NCBI GenBank assembly: GCA_951799445.1
Contig: OX637288.1
Coordinates: 4,714,501-4,778,500 of the forward strand
Source of the DNA: Pseudisothecium myosuroides
Taxonomy: Eukaryota > Streptophyta > Bryopsida > Hypnales > Lembophyllaceae
Length of the DNA stretch: 64,000 nucleotides
Reading direction: 5' to 3'
The notes under the pieces: generated by a model
Database searches by the model: none
Told to the model about the DNA's origin: nothing
The model's input: only the letters and a program-made list of their open reading frames with translations
Program-made: the position numbers and the translations under genes
Part shown: positions 34,955 through 46,739 of the stretch, one piece after another
Layout: each line of letters starts with the position of its first letter
Position numbering within the stretch: position 1 is the first letter of the stretch

Positions 34955-37924
34955 ATGCGGCCAAGGTGGCAGCGGCCTGTTCAGTCGATTAGGCAAAGTT
35001 TGTCGTGGCTGAGAGTTTCGCAGGACAGGTTTGGAGGTGTGCATTGCGATCTAAAATGTTTAAGTGAGCCGCAGGCGAAGACGCTGGGTGAAGGATCATG
35101 CGGGTTTGGAGGCGGTGTTGCACAATCGTGCAGGCCTTGGTTTAGGGTTTGTTACAGTGGGATTAGTGGGTCGGCTGATTCGAGCTTGATTTGTAGATCG
35201 GTACTAGGAACTGTAGACTCTAGGTTAAGAACTAGCGAATTTTTTAGTACAGAATGTTTTAGCACTTTGGTCGAGGGTGAGCATAAGAGTGATGATGATG
35301 GCAGAGACGAGTCTCCAGGACTCCGCCGTGAGAATGAGCAAGCGGAGATTGTTAGTCGTTTCGAGAAACTTCTGCACAAGTGGAGCTCGAATACGCCGCT
35401 GCTTCTCCAGGACTTGCAGGTGAATCCTCGAATTCTTCTATGGCATCCATTTTGCTTTTTAACTCACATTTCAAGGACTAGTCTTTCAATTATGCTTGTG
35501 ATTTAACATGGGCCTCGTCTTTTTTTTTGTATCAGATTTGCGTAGGCATTCGGGGACTTTCTTTTGTCCAATTTAAATTACTTTTTGACCCGCACATGCA
35601 ATGTTCTTCACTGATTCTGGTGACACAAAATTTGGCCTCGTCAATATGATCACAATATGATCAATGGAATCCGTCGTTTAATTATTTATGAATCCTTGTT
35701 CCTTTGGGGGGTTTAGGGTTTAGGATTTAGGGTTGTCTCCTTGCTTATTGCCTCAATCCTGTGATTTAACCTTGAATCTATATTCCAGGTTCAATTGACT
35801 CCCGCGATTGTTTGTCAAGTGGTGAAGAAGATTCCCAAGTCGGCTGCAGTGCGGAAATTTTTCAAGTGGGCATCCACGCAGCCCAACTACCAACACAGCG
35901 TCTACACATTCGCGGCTGTTTTAGATCACTACGGTAAGAGCAAGAACTTCCTGGCCATGGATCAAGTCGTTTCCGAAATGAAGGAAGAGGGAATCGCTCC
36001 GAGCCTCGTCACGTTCACGTCGCTCATGTTCTGGCATTCGCAGACAACAAAACTGGGAGGGGTTCGCCGCGTGTGGCAGCAAATGCAGGAAGCCGGTTGT
36101 AAACCTAACGAATTCATCTATTCAAGCTTCATTGATTCCCTTGTGAAGAACGGCTGTCACGAAGAAGCCATGACGGTCTTCCAGGAGATGCAGGACGCGG
36201 GTTGCCGTCCAAACGTATTCACCTTCTCGGTGATGATCCAGAGTCTCGTTGAATCTCTGGAACTGCAAGCCGCGTGCGAGCTGTATGAGAGAATGACGAA
36301 GCTCCAGTTCGCCCCCAACAGCGCCACTTACGCCAGTCTCGTCAAGGCGCATGCCAAAGAGTCAGACATGGACAAGGCTATATATTTTTACAGGGAAATG
36401 ATGGATGCAGGCTTGACACCACCCCAGTCCTTGCGTTCTCTGCTGTCGGCAGCTTTGACAGGTCAAGGTCGGGCTAACGAAGCGGAGGAGCTGACGAAAA
36501 TCAGCGCAGCCATGGCGGTGGAGAATCTGAAAAGCAAAGCACTAGAAGCTGTCCTCCGTGGCAGTTTGCCTAGGCCAGAACGACTGGCAGAGCACTTGCG
36601 AAACTGGGGACCCGAAACGGAGCTTGTACTGGAGAGAGTCAAGCTGAAGCTTCGCCATCCTTACCTTTTGAATGTGTTGCAACTTGTGAGCGGCGAGCCT
36701 GAAGTTGCATGGCGTTATTTCGAGTGGGTGAGGGCCCAAGAGAGTTATAATCCCACCAGGCACATGTTTGCTCGCGTGTTGGACATCATCGGGAAGTCGG
36801 GGCACACTGCATTGCAGAAAGAGATCATCTCCGAAGCTGAGACCCACCTGCATGGGAATGCTGTGACGTATGACTCTGTGATCCAGAGTTATTGCCTTTC
36901 GAAGCACACCGACGCTGCACTTCTGGTGAGACCTTCCACATTTGTGCTATTACATTTCGCTTGTGAGTGAGGACACTCAGACATTCTCAGTATTACCTTC
37001 CTTAGTATCACACCCTCTGTTCTCTCACCAAACTCTAGAGAATGGTCACCCCTCGTTCAAAACTCAATCTTTACTCTCAATGTCGTATTCTGTTATGTCA
37101 CAAGTTGCATACAAATGTGATCATAAAGAATTTGACAATTGTGATAGGGTTCTAGACAGCCGTCTTAACATCATCTCACAGAACATATAACGACATGCAT
37201 TTGGAGCGCCTAGACTATGACATTGAAGACTCCGGGTGTATTTTTCAAGCGATTTTCTGTTTACTTCAATTTTACGCTGTTTCTAAGTCTTAGAAACAGG
37301 AATTTGTATGTGTGGGAGCGTCACCCAGACATTTTGTATTACTTTGTCGAGTTGAACACTCTTTAAGAATTTTGCATGTACTTGATGCAGGTGTTTGAAC
37401 GCATGAAGGAACAAGGAATTCAGCCAGACGCCAACATTTACACCATGCTGATTGACGTGTTGGCAAGAACACGTGGCCATTCCCAGGCTATGGAGATGTA
37501 CGCTGAAATGCTGAAAGCCAAGTGCAAACCTACTGTTCACACCTACACAGTAATTTTACACAGTTTGGCAAGGTCAGGGAGGGTGAAAGCTGCTTTGACC
37601 CTATTTGAGAAACTGCCGTCGTTTGGTGTTCCATCAAGTGTCGGGACCTACACAGTCTTATTGAAAGCCTGTCTGAAAGCAGATGAGCTAGAAAGGGTAT
37701 TGAAACTCTACGCATCCATGCGATCAGATGGGATCGCCCCATCAAGGGCAACTCATAGATTGGTCACTCGAGGTCTTCATGCTGCAGGAATGCATGACGA
37801 GGCAGACGCACTGTCTGAAGTACCGATTTATTTTCCAGAGCCCGAAAGAGGCGTCGTTGCACAAAGGACTCCCAAAGCACGTAAGAGTGTCACCACTCTT
37901 GTGAGTAGATATTATGTGCGATAA
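34955..37924 (+). CDS. P-class pentatricopeptide-repeat protein
   Basis: Three exons (34955-35419, 35789-36925, 37391-37924) with GT-AG introns in phase 0 give 711 residues. The ATG at 34955 is the first in a frame that opens just after a stop. The first 150 residues are Arg/Ser-rich with few acidic residues at the start, as expected of a mitochondrial or plastid transit peptide. Then come about ten PPR motifs of about 35 residues, for example KPNEFIYSSFIDSLVKNG, RPNVFTFSVMIQSLVESL and QPDANIYTMLIDVLART. PPR proteins bind organellar RNA, with positions 5 and 35 of each repeat setting base preference. No E, DYW or SMR domain follows, so processing or stabilisation of RNA is more likely than editing. 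Two blocks, VRKFFKWASTQPNYQHSVYT and AWRYFEWVRAQESYNPTRHM, suggest an internal duplication. The target RNA cannot be inferred. Confidence 0.9.
35709..35735. repeat. Interstitial telomere-like tract
   Basis: Within PPR intron 1, three consecutive near-perfect copies of the plant telomere unit TTTAGGG (GGTTTAGGGTTTAGGATTTA then GGGTTG). Such telo-boxes are common in promoters and first introns of plant housekeeping genes. No function can be shown from the sequence. Confidence 0.6.
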
Positions 37925-39798
37925 AGGATACCAGTCAAGATGAAGTTCATAACATTTTGTGAACACCTTATGCCCAACTGCTAATACAAGGAAGAATTAT
38001 GGTATGTAAGCTGCTCCAATTCTTTGACATAGATTTTCTGACGTCTTGTGCTCAATTGTAAAGCATTGTTACTCTTACAAATCTTAAGGCAACTGTTGTC
38101 ACTGCCAACCACAATGCAGCTGCAAAGGAAATTGTGGATGGTCAACACAGCTCTTGAATTGTATGAGCATTTCTTCCAATTGATGACTTCAGAAATGTTC
38201 TCCACAATTCTCTGCTGTGTCATGCTGCAAAAATTCCTACCCACGTTCCTAATCTGTTGAAGCAAAGTTGTATGCATCATGAGTGAATTGCTACACTGAA
38301 TCTCCTCTATTCTTGAACAATATTCAAAAGTCACCCGTCAGGTTTGCTAGAGCTGGAAAGCAGACTTATGAATGGTCAAATAATTCTTGTTCACAGAAAT
38401 AACTGGATGAGTTTCAGTCAATTGTCTTTGTAAAGTTTTGCTAGTTATATATTCACATTAATGAGTTAAGTTCAAGCCATATTACTTAAATTTTTAATTT
38501 TACATGGGGCTTTGTTTCCAAGAAACAACATTATGTATAATTAATTTTAGCATTTTTGTCTTTGTGTTCATGAAATTTGATATAACATTATTCAAAATGA
38601 GCTAGGTGTGTCTTTGTTGTTGATATGATGTGTATCACATCACTATGCAAATTGCCCCTATCTTTCTTTTCTCCTTCTAACATAGTCTAATGTTTCAAAA
38701 CCTACCAAAGTCAAATTCTCTTAACTTTGGAAACTTGATTATTTGAAATTTTTAGCCACTAAAATGTCTTAAACCCAACTCTAATTTATAACTTAGTTAC
38801 AAACTTGGATTTGGTGGGACTTTCTAATGGTTTGTAATTAAAAACAGGATTGAGTATTATCTTTGCATAGAGGAAAAGAAATTGTAAGAATTTAGAAAGA
38901 CCAATTTATAATTTAGTTATGAATTTAGATTTGGTGGGCATTTCTTGTGGTTTGAAATTAAAAACATGAGTGTTATTTTTGTTTAGAGAAAAGGGAATTG
39001 TGAAAATTTAAGTAGGCCAATTGCTAGTATTTGCACTCAACTTAATTTAGTTGACACCCAACATTCAAAAGACCAATATTTTAGTTGAGATTAAACTTAA
39101 CCAATTCGTAAGACAATTCTTTTTTTCTTGCTTTTATCCTTGGAACCTTGTTTAAGAAAAAACTTTATTTCCAAGTTTAACTCTTGGAACCTCAGTTGAA
39201 AAAGGACCTTTTCAAGTACTAATAAGAAGCCATATTTGGTCTCATGATTTTAAAGAAGTTACAAGGAGTTTATGCGAGGATTCGTATCCATTCTATAAAT
39301 TATTTTTATTTGTCAAACACATGCAATATTCTTTCGTGTAAAAAAGATCCCTCATTTTAATTATATTCTGTAGGATGTAATCATTCAAAATGGTTCGTAG
39401 AAAACCTCGGAACCAAGGTTGAGGGAGGGCTGCGGCGGGTGTTAAAAAGGACTGCAGAACATGCAGCTGCGTAGAATGAATTGCACGGATTTGCAAGATT
39501 TCGCAGACATCAGTAATCAGTTGGTTTGCATCAGATTCAAACGATGATCTTACACCCTTGTTCCCCAAAGCACATAAGAATGTCACGTCTCTGTTACGAA
39601 GATTTCCATGAGCAATAATACGACACCGGCATAATTCAAGCATTTCCTAGAAACTGAACTCGAAAATTTTTCACCACCAACCTATGGTGTAGTGTGATAC
39701 TGCAGAATCCGCTGAGGTAAAGCTGCATAGTACAAATTATGACTAAATGATACAGCTCACTGAGTCTCCTCTTTACTTGAGCAAGAATCAAACCTAAG
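37925..39798. other. PPR 3' region and intergenic, nothing recognised
   Basis: AT-rich sequence between the convergent PPR and COQ3 genes. The 3' UTRs of both should lie here. The open frames present (for example 37981-38334 and 39293-39643, both -) lack motifs. Confidence 0.45.
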
Positions 39799-42710
39799 TT
39801 AAACACTTCGGTTCACTCCATATGCGATATAATTGACACTAGTGTTGCTTCCTGATATGGACCACCTCTGTGTCAGAGGATTGAACACCATTCCAGAAGT
39901 ATCTTTCACCTGCCAATTCAGATAGGTACATTAATAGCATCAGTCTCTAAAGTATAGCCTCACGATGTGCACTACTAAATGGACTGAAGAAGTCAAACAT
40001 GACATCATTTGCAAATGCTAGAACTTTGGCAAGGAACGTACCGCAATAGAAGACCGATCCATAATAGTAGACAGCTCTCCTGGAGTTATGAATTTAGACC
40101 ATTCGTGAGTACCCTGTGGTAACTGTCAGACAGGAGCCAGTGTCAGAAATGCAAAGATTTCAAGCCTTTCACCCTATTCAAAGAACATGGACGGACAGCA
40201 CAGTATTATTGAAGTTCAAGAAAAAGACAGGTCGGAAGAATTTCAAGACTTCCAAGAGTCGTTCAATCAGACCACTGCAATAGGAAAAAGAGCATACCCA
40301 GCCAAGAATATACTCAGCAGCGACAATAGCAAGGCCAAACGAGGGGAGTGATCTATTAAGAGTAGAAATAAAGACCAAGCCGTCCTTCTTTGCCAGGGCC
40401 GCAAGGGATTTGCAAAAGTCCTCGGGATCCGCTACGTGTTCAATCACCTGCATTCACCCAATAAATTGAAGGTTCATTCGAGCTCAAAAAAGATAAATCA
40501 CAAGATGGTCATTCCTATAAAAGAATCTGGACGTTTCTGTAATAAGCACTGTACGATAAATGTTTTCCCAATCAACTTCATGCTCCGTTAGTAAGACCAA
40601 TCTGCCTAACATCGTCATTGACCCACCTCAAGAGCAAGAACTACGTCAAATTTCTGCTCCTCCCGCACTAGCTGCTCTGCACGACAACGACATACTGAAT
40701 ATTTAGAAGGTGATTGTTTTAAAAACTTAGGCACTAATTGCCCAAACTAAAAAATAAAACTTATACTTTGGAAGCTGATACTCGATTGCAATAACTTTCT
40801 GTACATATTCCCATTGTTCAAAATGCAGGGGTATAATTTCTTCTTTTTATTGGTGCATATTGTTAACTTCCTCGAAGCTTTCTAGAGGATAAATTTCAGC
40901 TCTTAAAGATGTGGAAGCAGCCATGTTTGGTCAGTTGGCCACTCAGAGGTTCATGCAATCCAGCAGTAACATGTTTTATAATTTCATCACGATGATCTGG
41001 CGTTCTTATGCATGTAAAATGGAGAACTAAAGACGTTGAAATTGCTATGCCCAGTCAATATAAGACGGCTTACCAGCTGTTGTACACAAATATTTGATAG
41101 AAGCTGTAGCAGGGTCACGAGCCTGAAACCAATCACCAATATCACAGAAAATTCAGGTTATGCCTTTTGAATGCAGTTGAGCACGAATTGATTAAATGGC
41201 TCCATCACTTCAGAAATAATGGTCCACCCCTTTCAACAACTTCATCACTTGGCATACGTTAATCATGGATTCGTGACCTAAAACGGACGCAGTACGGTTT
41301 TGATATACTAAGTAAAGACGGGAATGCATTTCCAAAGGTACCCAAGGATATACCGCATGAACAGATGCAACTCCTATGTTTTTCTCCACGGCATCCACAC
41401 CCGTCATGTCCGCACCCATCCTGGAGAGTGGCTGCAGCACATAAAGCACACGAAAGCTTGCACTTGAGAAATGATTTTACATTTATACATAAAAGAAGAC
41501 TTCATCTGCTGATAACCGTGAGGTGCTACCAATTAAATAGTAATGGAAAATTTCTTACCAGTCTACAAATTAGGTTACAATAAAAAAGGAACAAGGTCAG
41601 GTTCACTTAAGAAAATTATCGGTACCTCACAGACAAGCCCGCCTCCGCAACCCACGTCGACGATCTTCAACCCATCCAATGGTCGTGCAGTATTGGCATC
41701 CTTCCTGTCCACAAGACCCACAAATCAACTCAAGGCTTTCACATCATTGGGAACATATTATGAGAGTAAACCATAACTTCGGGAAAAATCCATATTACAT
41801 AGTTCTAAGCGCATGCTTCGCATTTGTACATGTGCTATACTCATTGCAGCACCATTAAGACATGCAATAGCGCTCCCGTACCTGAAGTGTTTGCAAATCG
41901 ACGAACGGATGTAAGACACCCGCGTAGGATTCATGATGTGCAAAGGCTTGTAGGGTCCCTTTGGATCCCACCTACGAAAAATTCACATCAAACACACAAC
42001 ACATCAGCTGTATCAACAACGCCGTCCTCCCTTTCACAACAAAAACCGCTCAAAAATGCAGACTAAGATATTTTGCATACTAAGAAAGCTAAGAGCACAA
42101 GGATGAAAGCGACCTAAGTTCTGGTGTGTTCATTTCAGATGCTTAACATTCAAACCCTAATTCTACTGAAAGTGCACACTTACCAAGTGGCAGCAATGGC
42201 AGCAAACTTGGCAGTCTCCTTCTTGTCGATCGAGTCTTTTCGTACCTCATAGAGGTTCTGGCGAGCCTGTCTGTCCTCTGTGTCCAATTTAGGCAAAGCC
42301 GATGAGGCAGGTTCGTTGATTGCAACCTTTGGAACATCATCAAATGATTGAGCAGACTGACCACTTTGTGACAGACGGTGATCCAATTCTTCCCTCTTCG
42401 GAATCTCAGCAGGAGCTACTACTTCACAGGGATATACTTCCTGGGGTTTCACAACGACAGTGGTTTCATCCTCCTGTTGGGGAGGAACTAACACGGCCGA
42501 CGAGTGTGTCTGCGACACCAGAGGAACAACATGCTGTGGCTCTAGAGTTTTGGGCAGAGTGGCTGCATTGCTAGTATTATTGGCTGAAGAAAACCACCTG
42601 CAGGGATTTAACATCCTCGAGGCGGTGAAGCCATCGTTGGCGGACGCCAAGCTCCGCCGAGCATGTTGAGATGCAGCCCTGCAAGCATTCCTCGATACCG
42701 CCCACGACAT
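39799..42710 (-). CDS. COQ3: COQ3-type ubiquinone O-methyltransferase, mitochondrial
   Basis: Nine exons on the minus strand: 42184-42710, 41882-41971, 41626-41704, 41354-41431, 41074-41122, 40627-40676, 40298-40447, 40042-40122, 39799-39909. All junctions are GT-AG, keep frame and give 404 residues. The enzyme uses S-adenosylmethionine for the O-methylation steps of ubiquinone synthesis at the inner mitochondrial membrane. Family landmarks are in order: [20 protein letters not shown], AdoMet motif [10 protein letters not shown] (221-229), [27 protein letters not shown], then [17 protein letters not shown] and the end FNPLTQRW...VNYIAYG. The start [20 protein letters not shown] is a plausible mitochondrial targeting peptide. 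The segment before ATWWDP is about 175 residues, longer than in the shorter Arabidopsis protein I recall (about 320 aa), and is low in conserved features. Confidence 0.92.
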
Positions 42711-42724
42711 CGGGAAGCTTCCTC

Positions 42725-42736
42725 CAACCCTAAACC
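42725..42736. promoter_or_regulatory. Telo-box just upstream of COQ3
   Basis: AACCCTAAACCC lies 15 bp upstream of the COQ3 start codon, in its leader or promoter (read on the minus strand as GGGTTTAGGGTT). A second copy, AAACCCTAAACCCTAG, is at 43488-43503. Telo-boxes are known plant promoter motifs, often in genes for growth and organelle biogenesis. Function here is inference. Confidence 0.5.
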
Positions 42737-42739
42737 CTT

Positions 42740-44105
42740 TCTACTCACTCACTCACGGATGCCGGCAACACATCAAAACCTAATTGTAATCACCCTAAAT
42801 GCAGACTATCGCCAGGAATTCACCCCACCAAACTGTGCCCCAGCCACAAGTACACAAATGTCTCAGCGCACTCAGCAGCATCTGCAACTCTCGATCTAGT
42901 CTGCAGTCTTGACACTAATGGAGGGACTAATTTTTAGCTTCACACCTGCAACCAGGAGCACCAGTCATGAGGCAATGCCAAGGAGATCATGGACCTACTA
43001 AGCATTGCTCTTTCTCTCCATATCCACAAGGGCTTTAAAACCCTAAAAGACCCAACACTCATGGTTTTAAAATGACCAATCCGATTGATCATACTGTGAA
43101 AGATATTGATCAGATTGCCAAAATTCATATCACTGAAGAACTTTGCACGTATTGATTATAAGATAAAAGATAAATAAATTAGACAAAGAAAGTCCCATTT
43201 GACCAAAACTGCTGAAAAACGAGAGACCTAATTTGGGCTTCTCAGTCCTTCAGGGATAAGGAGAAAACTCAAAGCCTGCCTTCTCAATACTCATTGCATT
43301 ATTCATAATCTGGAACGTATCGTCAATAGATAAAGGTGGTTTTCAATATGTGGATCTGAATTCATCAATCTCAGATGACAGCGGTTCGGTATCAACGTTT
43401 CTTATCAAATCAGCTCAGATAAATTCATGTAAAGCTCTGCTTCTCTCTTCAGCCCGACAGATTCTGACGCAACTTTTGATCGAGAGAAAACCCTAAACCC
43501 TAGCCAAGCACCTCCTCAATGCGCAAAGGCAAATACAACTCGTTCACAATATCCACATTTTCTCGTGATTACAGCGTACCACGCAATTAATGAAACACCC
43601 ACGTACGAAAGCTTCCAAAGATGCAAGCAAGTGCCATTCATGAGAAAACCCTAATTCCGAGGCTTTACGAATCTCACTCATCGAGACCTTGCGTTGGTGA
43701 GTTCCGCATTCAAAGTTGGAGCAATAACTTAGTGTAGCAACCTCCATCGGCCAGTCCATTGAATCAATTTCTGTTCCCTACCAGAATCGAAACCGTGATT
43801 GCAGTCCGGCACCAATTGCACATGTTGATGAAATCAGTCATGACGCTCACAATGGGCTCCTCCTCCTAAACCCAAAACCCAAAGGGCTAAGTTAACAGGA
43901 AAGTAATGTCACCTGCAATCAGCACCAGCACCAGCCGCGATGGCGCAGCCGATGGAGCTTCTGCGATTCCAACTGCTTGCTACGAGGGACTGCATCCCAC
44001 AAACGGACTAGCTTAGGAATTGAAGAATGGCATCGGCTACGAAAACGCCACGTGGCTCCATCTCGGCACAGCCACATCGAACGCTCTTGCTGACTAGGCA
44101 CTCAT
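42740..44105. other. Upstream of COQ3, no second gene recognised
   Basis: Moderate-GC sequence with a telo-box at 43488-43503 and short open frames (42663-42899 on +, 43544-43759 and 43919-44229 on -) without motifs. It is probably promoter and possibly non-coding transcript. Confidence 0.35.
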
Positions 44106-45295
44106 AAAGTAAGTACCCCCCAAACCACCACTTTTTGCTACTGAGCCTATTTACTATTATTAGACTGGTTGAGATCTTCATATGTTCTTGTTGCCAAGTG
44201 AAAGGAGGTTCCAACGCACCACAGAACATAGCATTTGGATACTGTATGCAAAAGTTATTAACCCCTAAAGGACCAAGCCATTTTCAAGCTCCAAAACCAC
44301 TGAAAACTGCCATTTTTGCTGCAATCACTCCCTAAACCAATTTTTTTTTTTTTTTTTTTTTACAATCTAACCGTAGGATCTTGTACTTCACTTGTCTCAG
44401 ATAATGTGGTAAAAATTTCAAGAAATTTGACCGTTTCAATTGGAAGATATTAGCATTCAAAGTGGGAAAAAGAAATTTTTTTGAACTGTTTCCTGCAATT
44501 TCAAATGACTTTGATGGCCATTTGTGGATTTTTTTTGCACTACACACCATAAAGTTAAAATTTTTTATGTTGAACATTTGAGTCAGGGAAAAAAATTTCA
44601 GTATGTCAAAACCTGATTTTCACATATAAAAAAATTGTTAAGTAGAAGTAGGTCCAAAATTGAACAAAACACAAAATCGTTAATAGCTCTTAGGTGGAAT
44701 TAAAACACCATAATCCCAATGGTGGGATTGTTCTTGCAAACAAACTAAACCTTGTCAAAAAAAAAAATTGAAAAAAATTGAAAATTGCATTCAAAAATGA
44801 ATTCTATAAGTGTTTTTTTTATGAAGATACTTAGATTGCCCGAAAAACAAGAATGTCCATAACTTTTTCATTCTGAGTTCAAATTGAATGAATCAAAGCT
44901 TCAAATGTAGACTAAAACATGATCTTTAAGGAAAAAATATAATTTTTTTTTTAAATCATTTTTTCTTTCTGCCCGACGAACTGCTTTTTTGCTTTAGAAT
45001 GGCATAACTTTTGCTCCCGGGCACCGATTGAAAAAAAAATTATATTTTTAGAAAGCTATTGTGATTTACTATCTTCAGAAAAAGTTTAAAAAAATCAAGT
45101 TAAAATTTCAGGTCCCACGAGCCTGCCCGAAATCCCAAGTGTCCCCCAAGGGGACTTTGGTCCTTTAGGGGTTAAGGAACAAAGTTTGGTTCTAAAAGCG
45201 TTTTTTCCACATAGGTACAGAACTGATTTTGGAGATGTACACATAGTAAAGATGGTGGTTTAAGGTCAGTGGCACATTTGAATGTACCTACTTTG
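44106..45295. repeat. Dispersed repeat family G copy 1, interrupted
   Basis: Left part (about 44106-44261) and right part (45172-about 45295) match 50852-51475. Shared pieces are ACTTTTTGCTACTGAGCCTA, TCATATGTTCTTGTTG, GAAAGGAGGTTCCAA and, on the right, GGAACAAAGTTTGGTTCTA and ACATAGTAAAGATGG. The outer ends contain GTAAGTACCCCCCAAACCACC and its rough inverse GGTGGTTTAAG...GTACCTAC, so it may itself be an old DNA transposon. The middle is a 910-bp family B TTAA element. Confidence 0.6.
44262..45171. mobile_element. piggyBac-like element, family B copy 2
   Basis: 910 bp between TTAA at 44258-44261 and 45172-45175. It begins CCCCTAAAGGACCAAGCC and ends CTTTGGTCCTTTAGGGG. It aligns along its whole length with 58598-59519 and more loosely with 32700-33633. 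The related repeat at about 51344-51364 reads AAAAATTATTAAGGAACAAA with no insertion, giving the empty site with one TTAA. No transposase frame is present. The open frame shared with the third copy on the minus strand includes a poly-Lys stretch from a poly-T run and looks non-coding. Confidence 0.88.
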
Positions 45296-46103
45296 TGTGC
45301 CGCCCTCCCTCCCAAAATGATTGTCTACAATTTTGTTGGTATTTTTTTGAGCCAATTTCATTGATCATATTGTGAAAAACAGAATTAAAAAAAGTTTCCA
45401 AATTTTATATCACTGAAATCAATGAAGAATATTGCATATGTTCATTGCAACCCAAATAAAAATAGCCACCAAGAAGTCTCCATAAGACCTACTCAAAACA
45501 ACCTTAAAAAAACATGACATTTAAAGTAGACAATCATTTCAAAACAAAAGTAGTACATTCATCAGTCTAGGGTTTCTTGGGGGCAATTCAAATAGGGTCC
45601 CCGATAGGGTCACTCATATTCCTTTTAACCTCTTGGAATAGTTCTACCAACTACATGATGCGTGGATGCAAGAGCACTACCCTTTTTGCTTATTCTCAAA
45701 GGTAGATAATATGACAATTTATCATATGACATAATATTTTTTAATCATAGTATAAAATTTTGCATAAAAGGTGATAATAAGGTCATCAGTGACCCTTTTC
45801 AAGATTGGAATGACACCAAGGCTTAGGGGGGGGGGAATAGTGCCAAATTGCACTAGAAAAAAATAATTTGGCTAGAAAATGACAACAAATCGTGAAGTTT
45901 TTTGCTACTTTACCTAAATTTAAAAAAAATCTTGAATGAAATTGTCAGATCATGGATGAAAATAGAAGTACAATATGAACATCATGTAGTACATATTGCT
46001 AATGCGATATATTTTCTATCCAATATGTGGATGAATGTTGAATAATGTTGTGACTCATGATACTATGATCGAAAGAGAACTGTCTTTCAAAGCATCAACA
46101 CAT

Positions 46104-46295
46104 TAGAGTTAATCGTAAAGTTTTCTTGTGTTTGTGAACCTGTGTCAGAGGAAGGCTTAACTAAGAATAGAACAAAACAAACACGGCACCAAACTCAATT
46201 AGACCTGAGTTTGGGTGCTTGAGGGAGTTTGGTCCTTGTTTTTTCCGAACTCCGGCTACTGGTCCCGCCTTGCACACACTTTACGATTAACTCTA
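46104..46295. mobile_element. MITE candidate with 17-bp inverted repeats
   Basis: TAGAGTTAATCGTAAAG at the left end is repeated exactly in inverse (CTTTACGATTAACTCTA) at 46279-46295. The 192-bp span between them has higher GC than its surroundings. No clear target duplication and no second copy were seen. Confidence 0.5.
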
Positions 46296-46379
46296 TTGCC
46301 CTCTGCTGAATCCCGCAAATTTCTCTATGTCGCTACAGTAGCTTGAGAGTACATGTACCGTATTTCTTCGCATTGATTA

Positions 46380-46735
46380 TTTGTCCTGGAAACAAGGATT
46401 CGTATTTGTAGCTGCGACACCCCGGCTGACAGTTTGCATCACAAATGTCAAATCATAAGCGATCCATCTTTTGAGAAATTTGAACATGTGTGATCCAGGT
46501 GTTTGAACGCATGAAAGGATCGAGAAATCAGTCAACGGCAACATCGACACCATCAAAGCTGCTTGACGTGCTGTCAAGAAAAAGTAACAAAAAGCAGGCA
46601 ATGGAAATGTGCGCTGAATTCTGCAAGACAAGTGCAAACCCACTCAGTGTGCAAACCTAACTTAAGTTGCAGCACTTTTACAGTTTAGCAAGGAAGGCTT
46701 CGGAGGGTGAAAGCCACCTCTTTGCACTACAGAAG
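46380..46735 (+). pseudogene. Decayed copy of PPR last intron and exon
   Basis: From 46499 the sequence matches the start of PPR exon 3 (GTGTTTGAACGCATGAARG), then CTTGACGTGCTGTCAAGAA, GGCAATGGAAATGTGCGCTG, AGTGCAAACC and AAGGGTGAAAGCC-type blocks in the same order. It has several small indels that break the frame. The preceding 120 bp, including the AG acceptor, resemble the end of PPR intron 2, so this is a DNA-level duplication and not a processed copy. It lies about 9 kb downstream of the functional gene, in the same orientation. Confidence 0.75.
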
Positions 46736-46739
46736 CGTC

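Noticed and set aside
44332..44577. Minus-strand frame repeated in two family B elements as a possible transposase fragment
   Set aside because: The shared words come from shared DNA. The frames start, end and break differently in each copy, and contain homopolymer-derived Lys runs.
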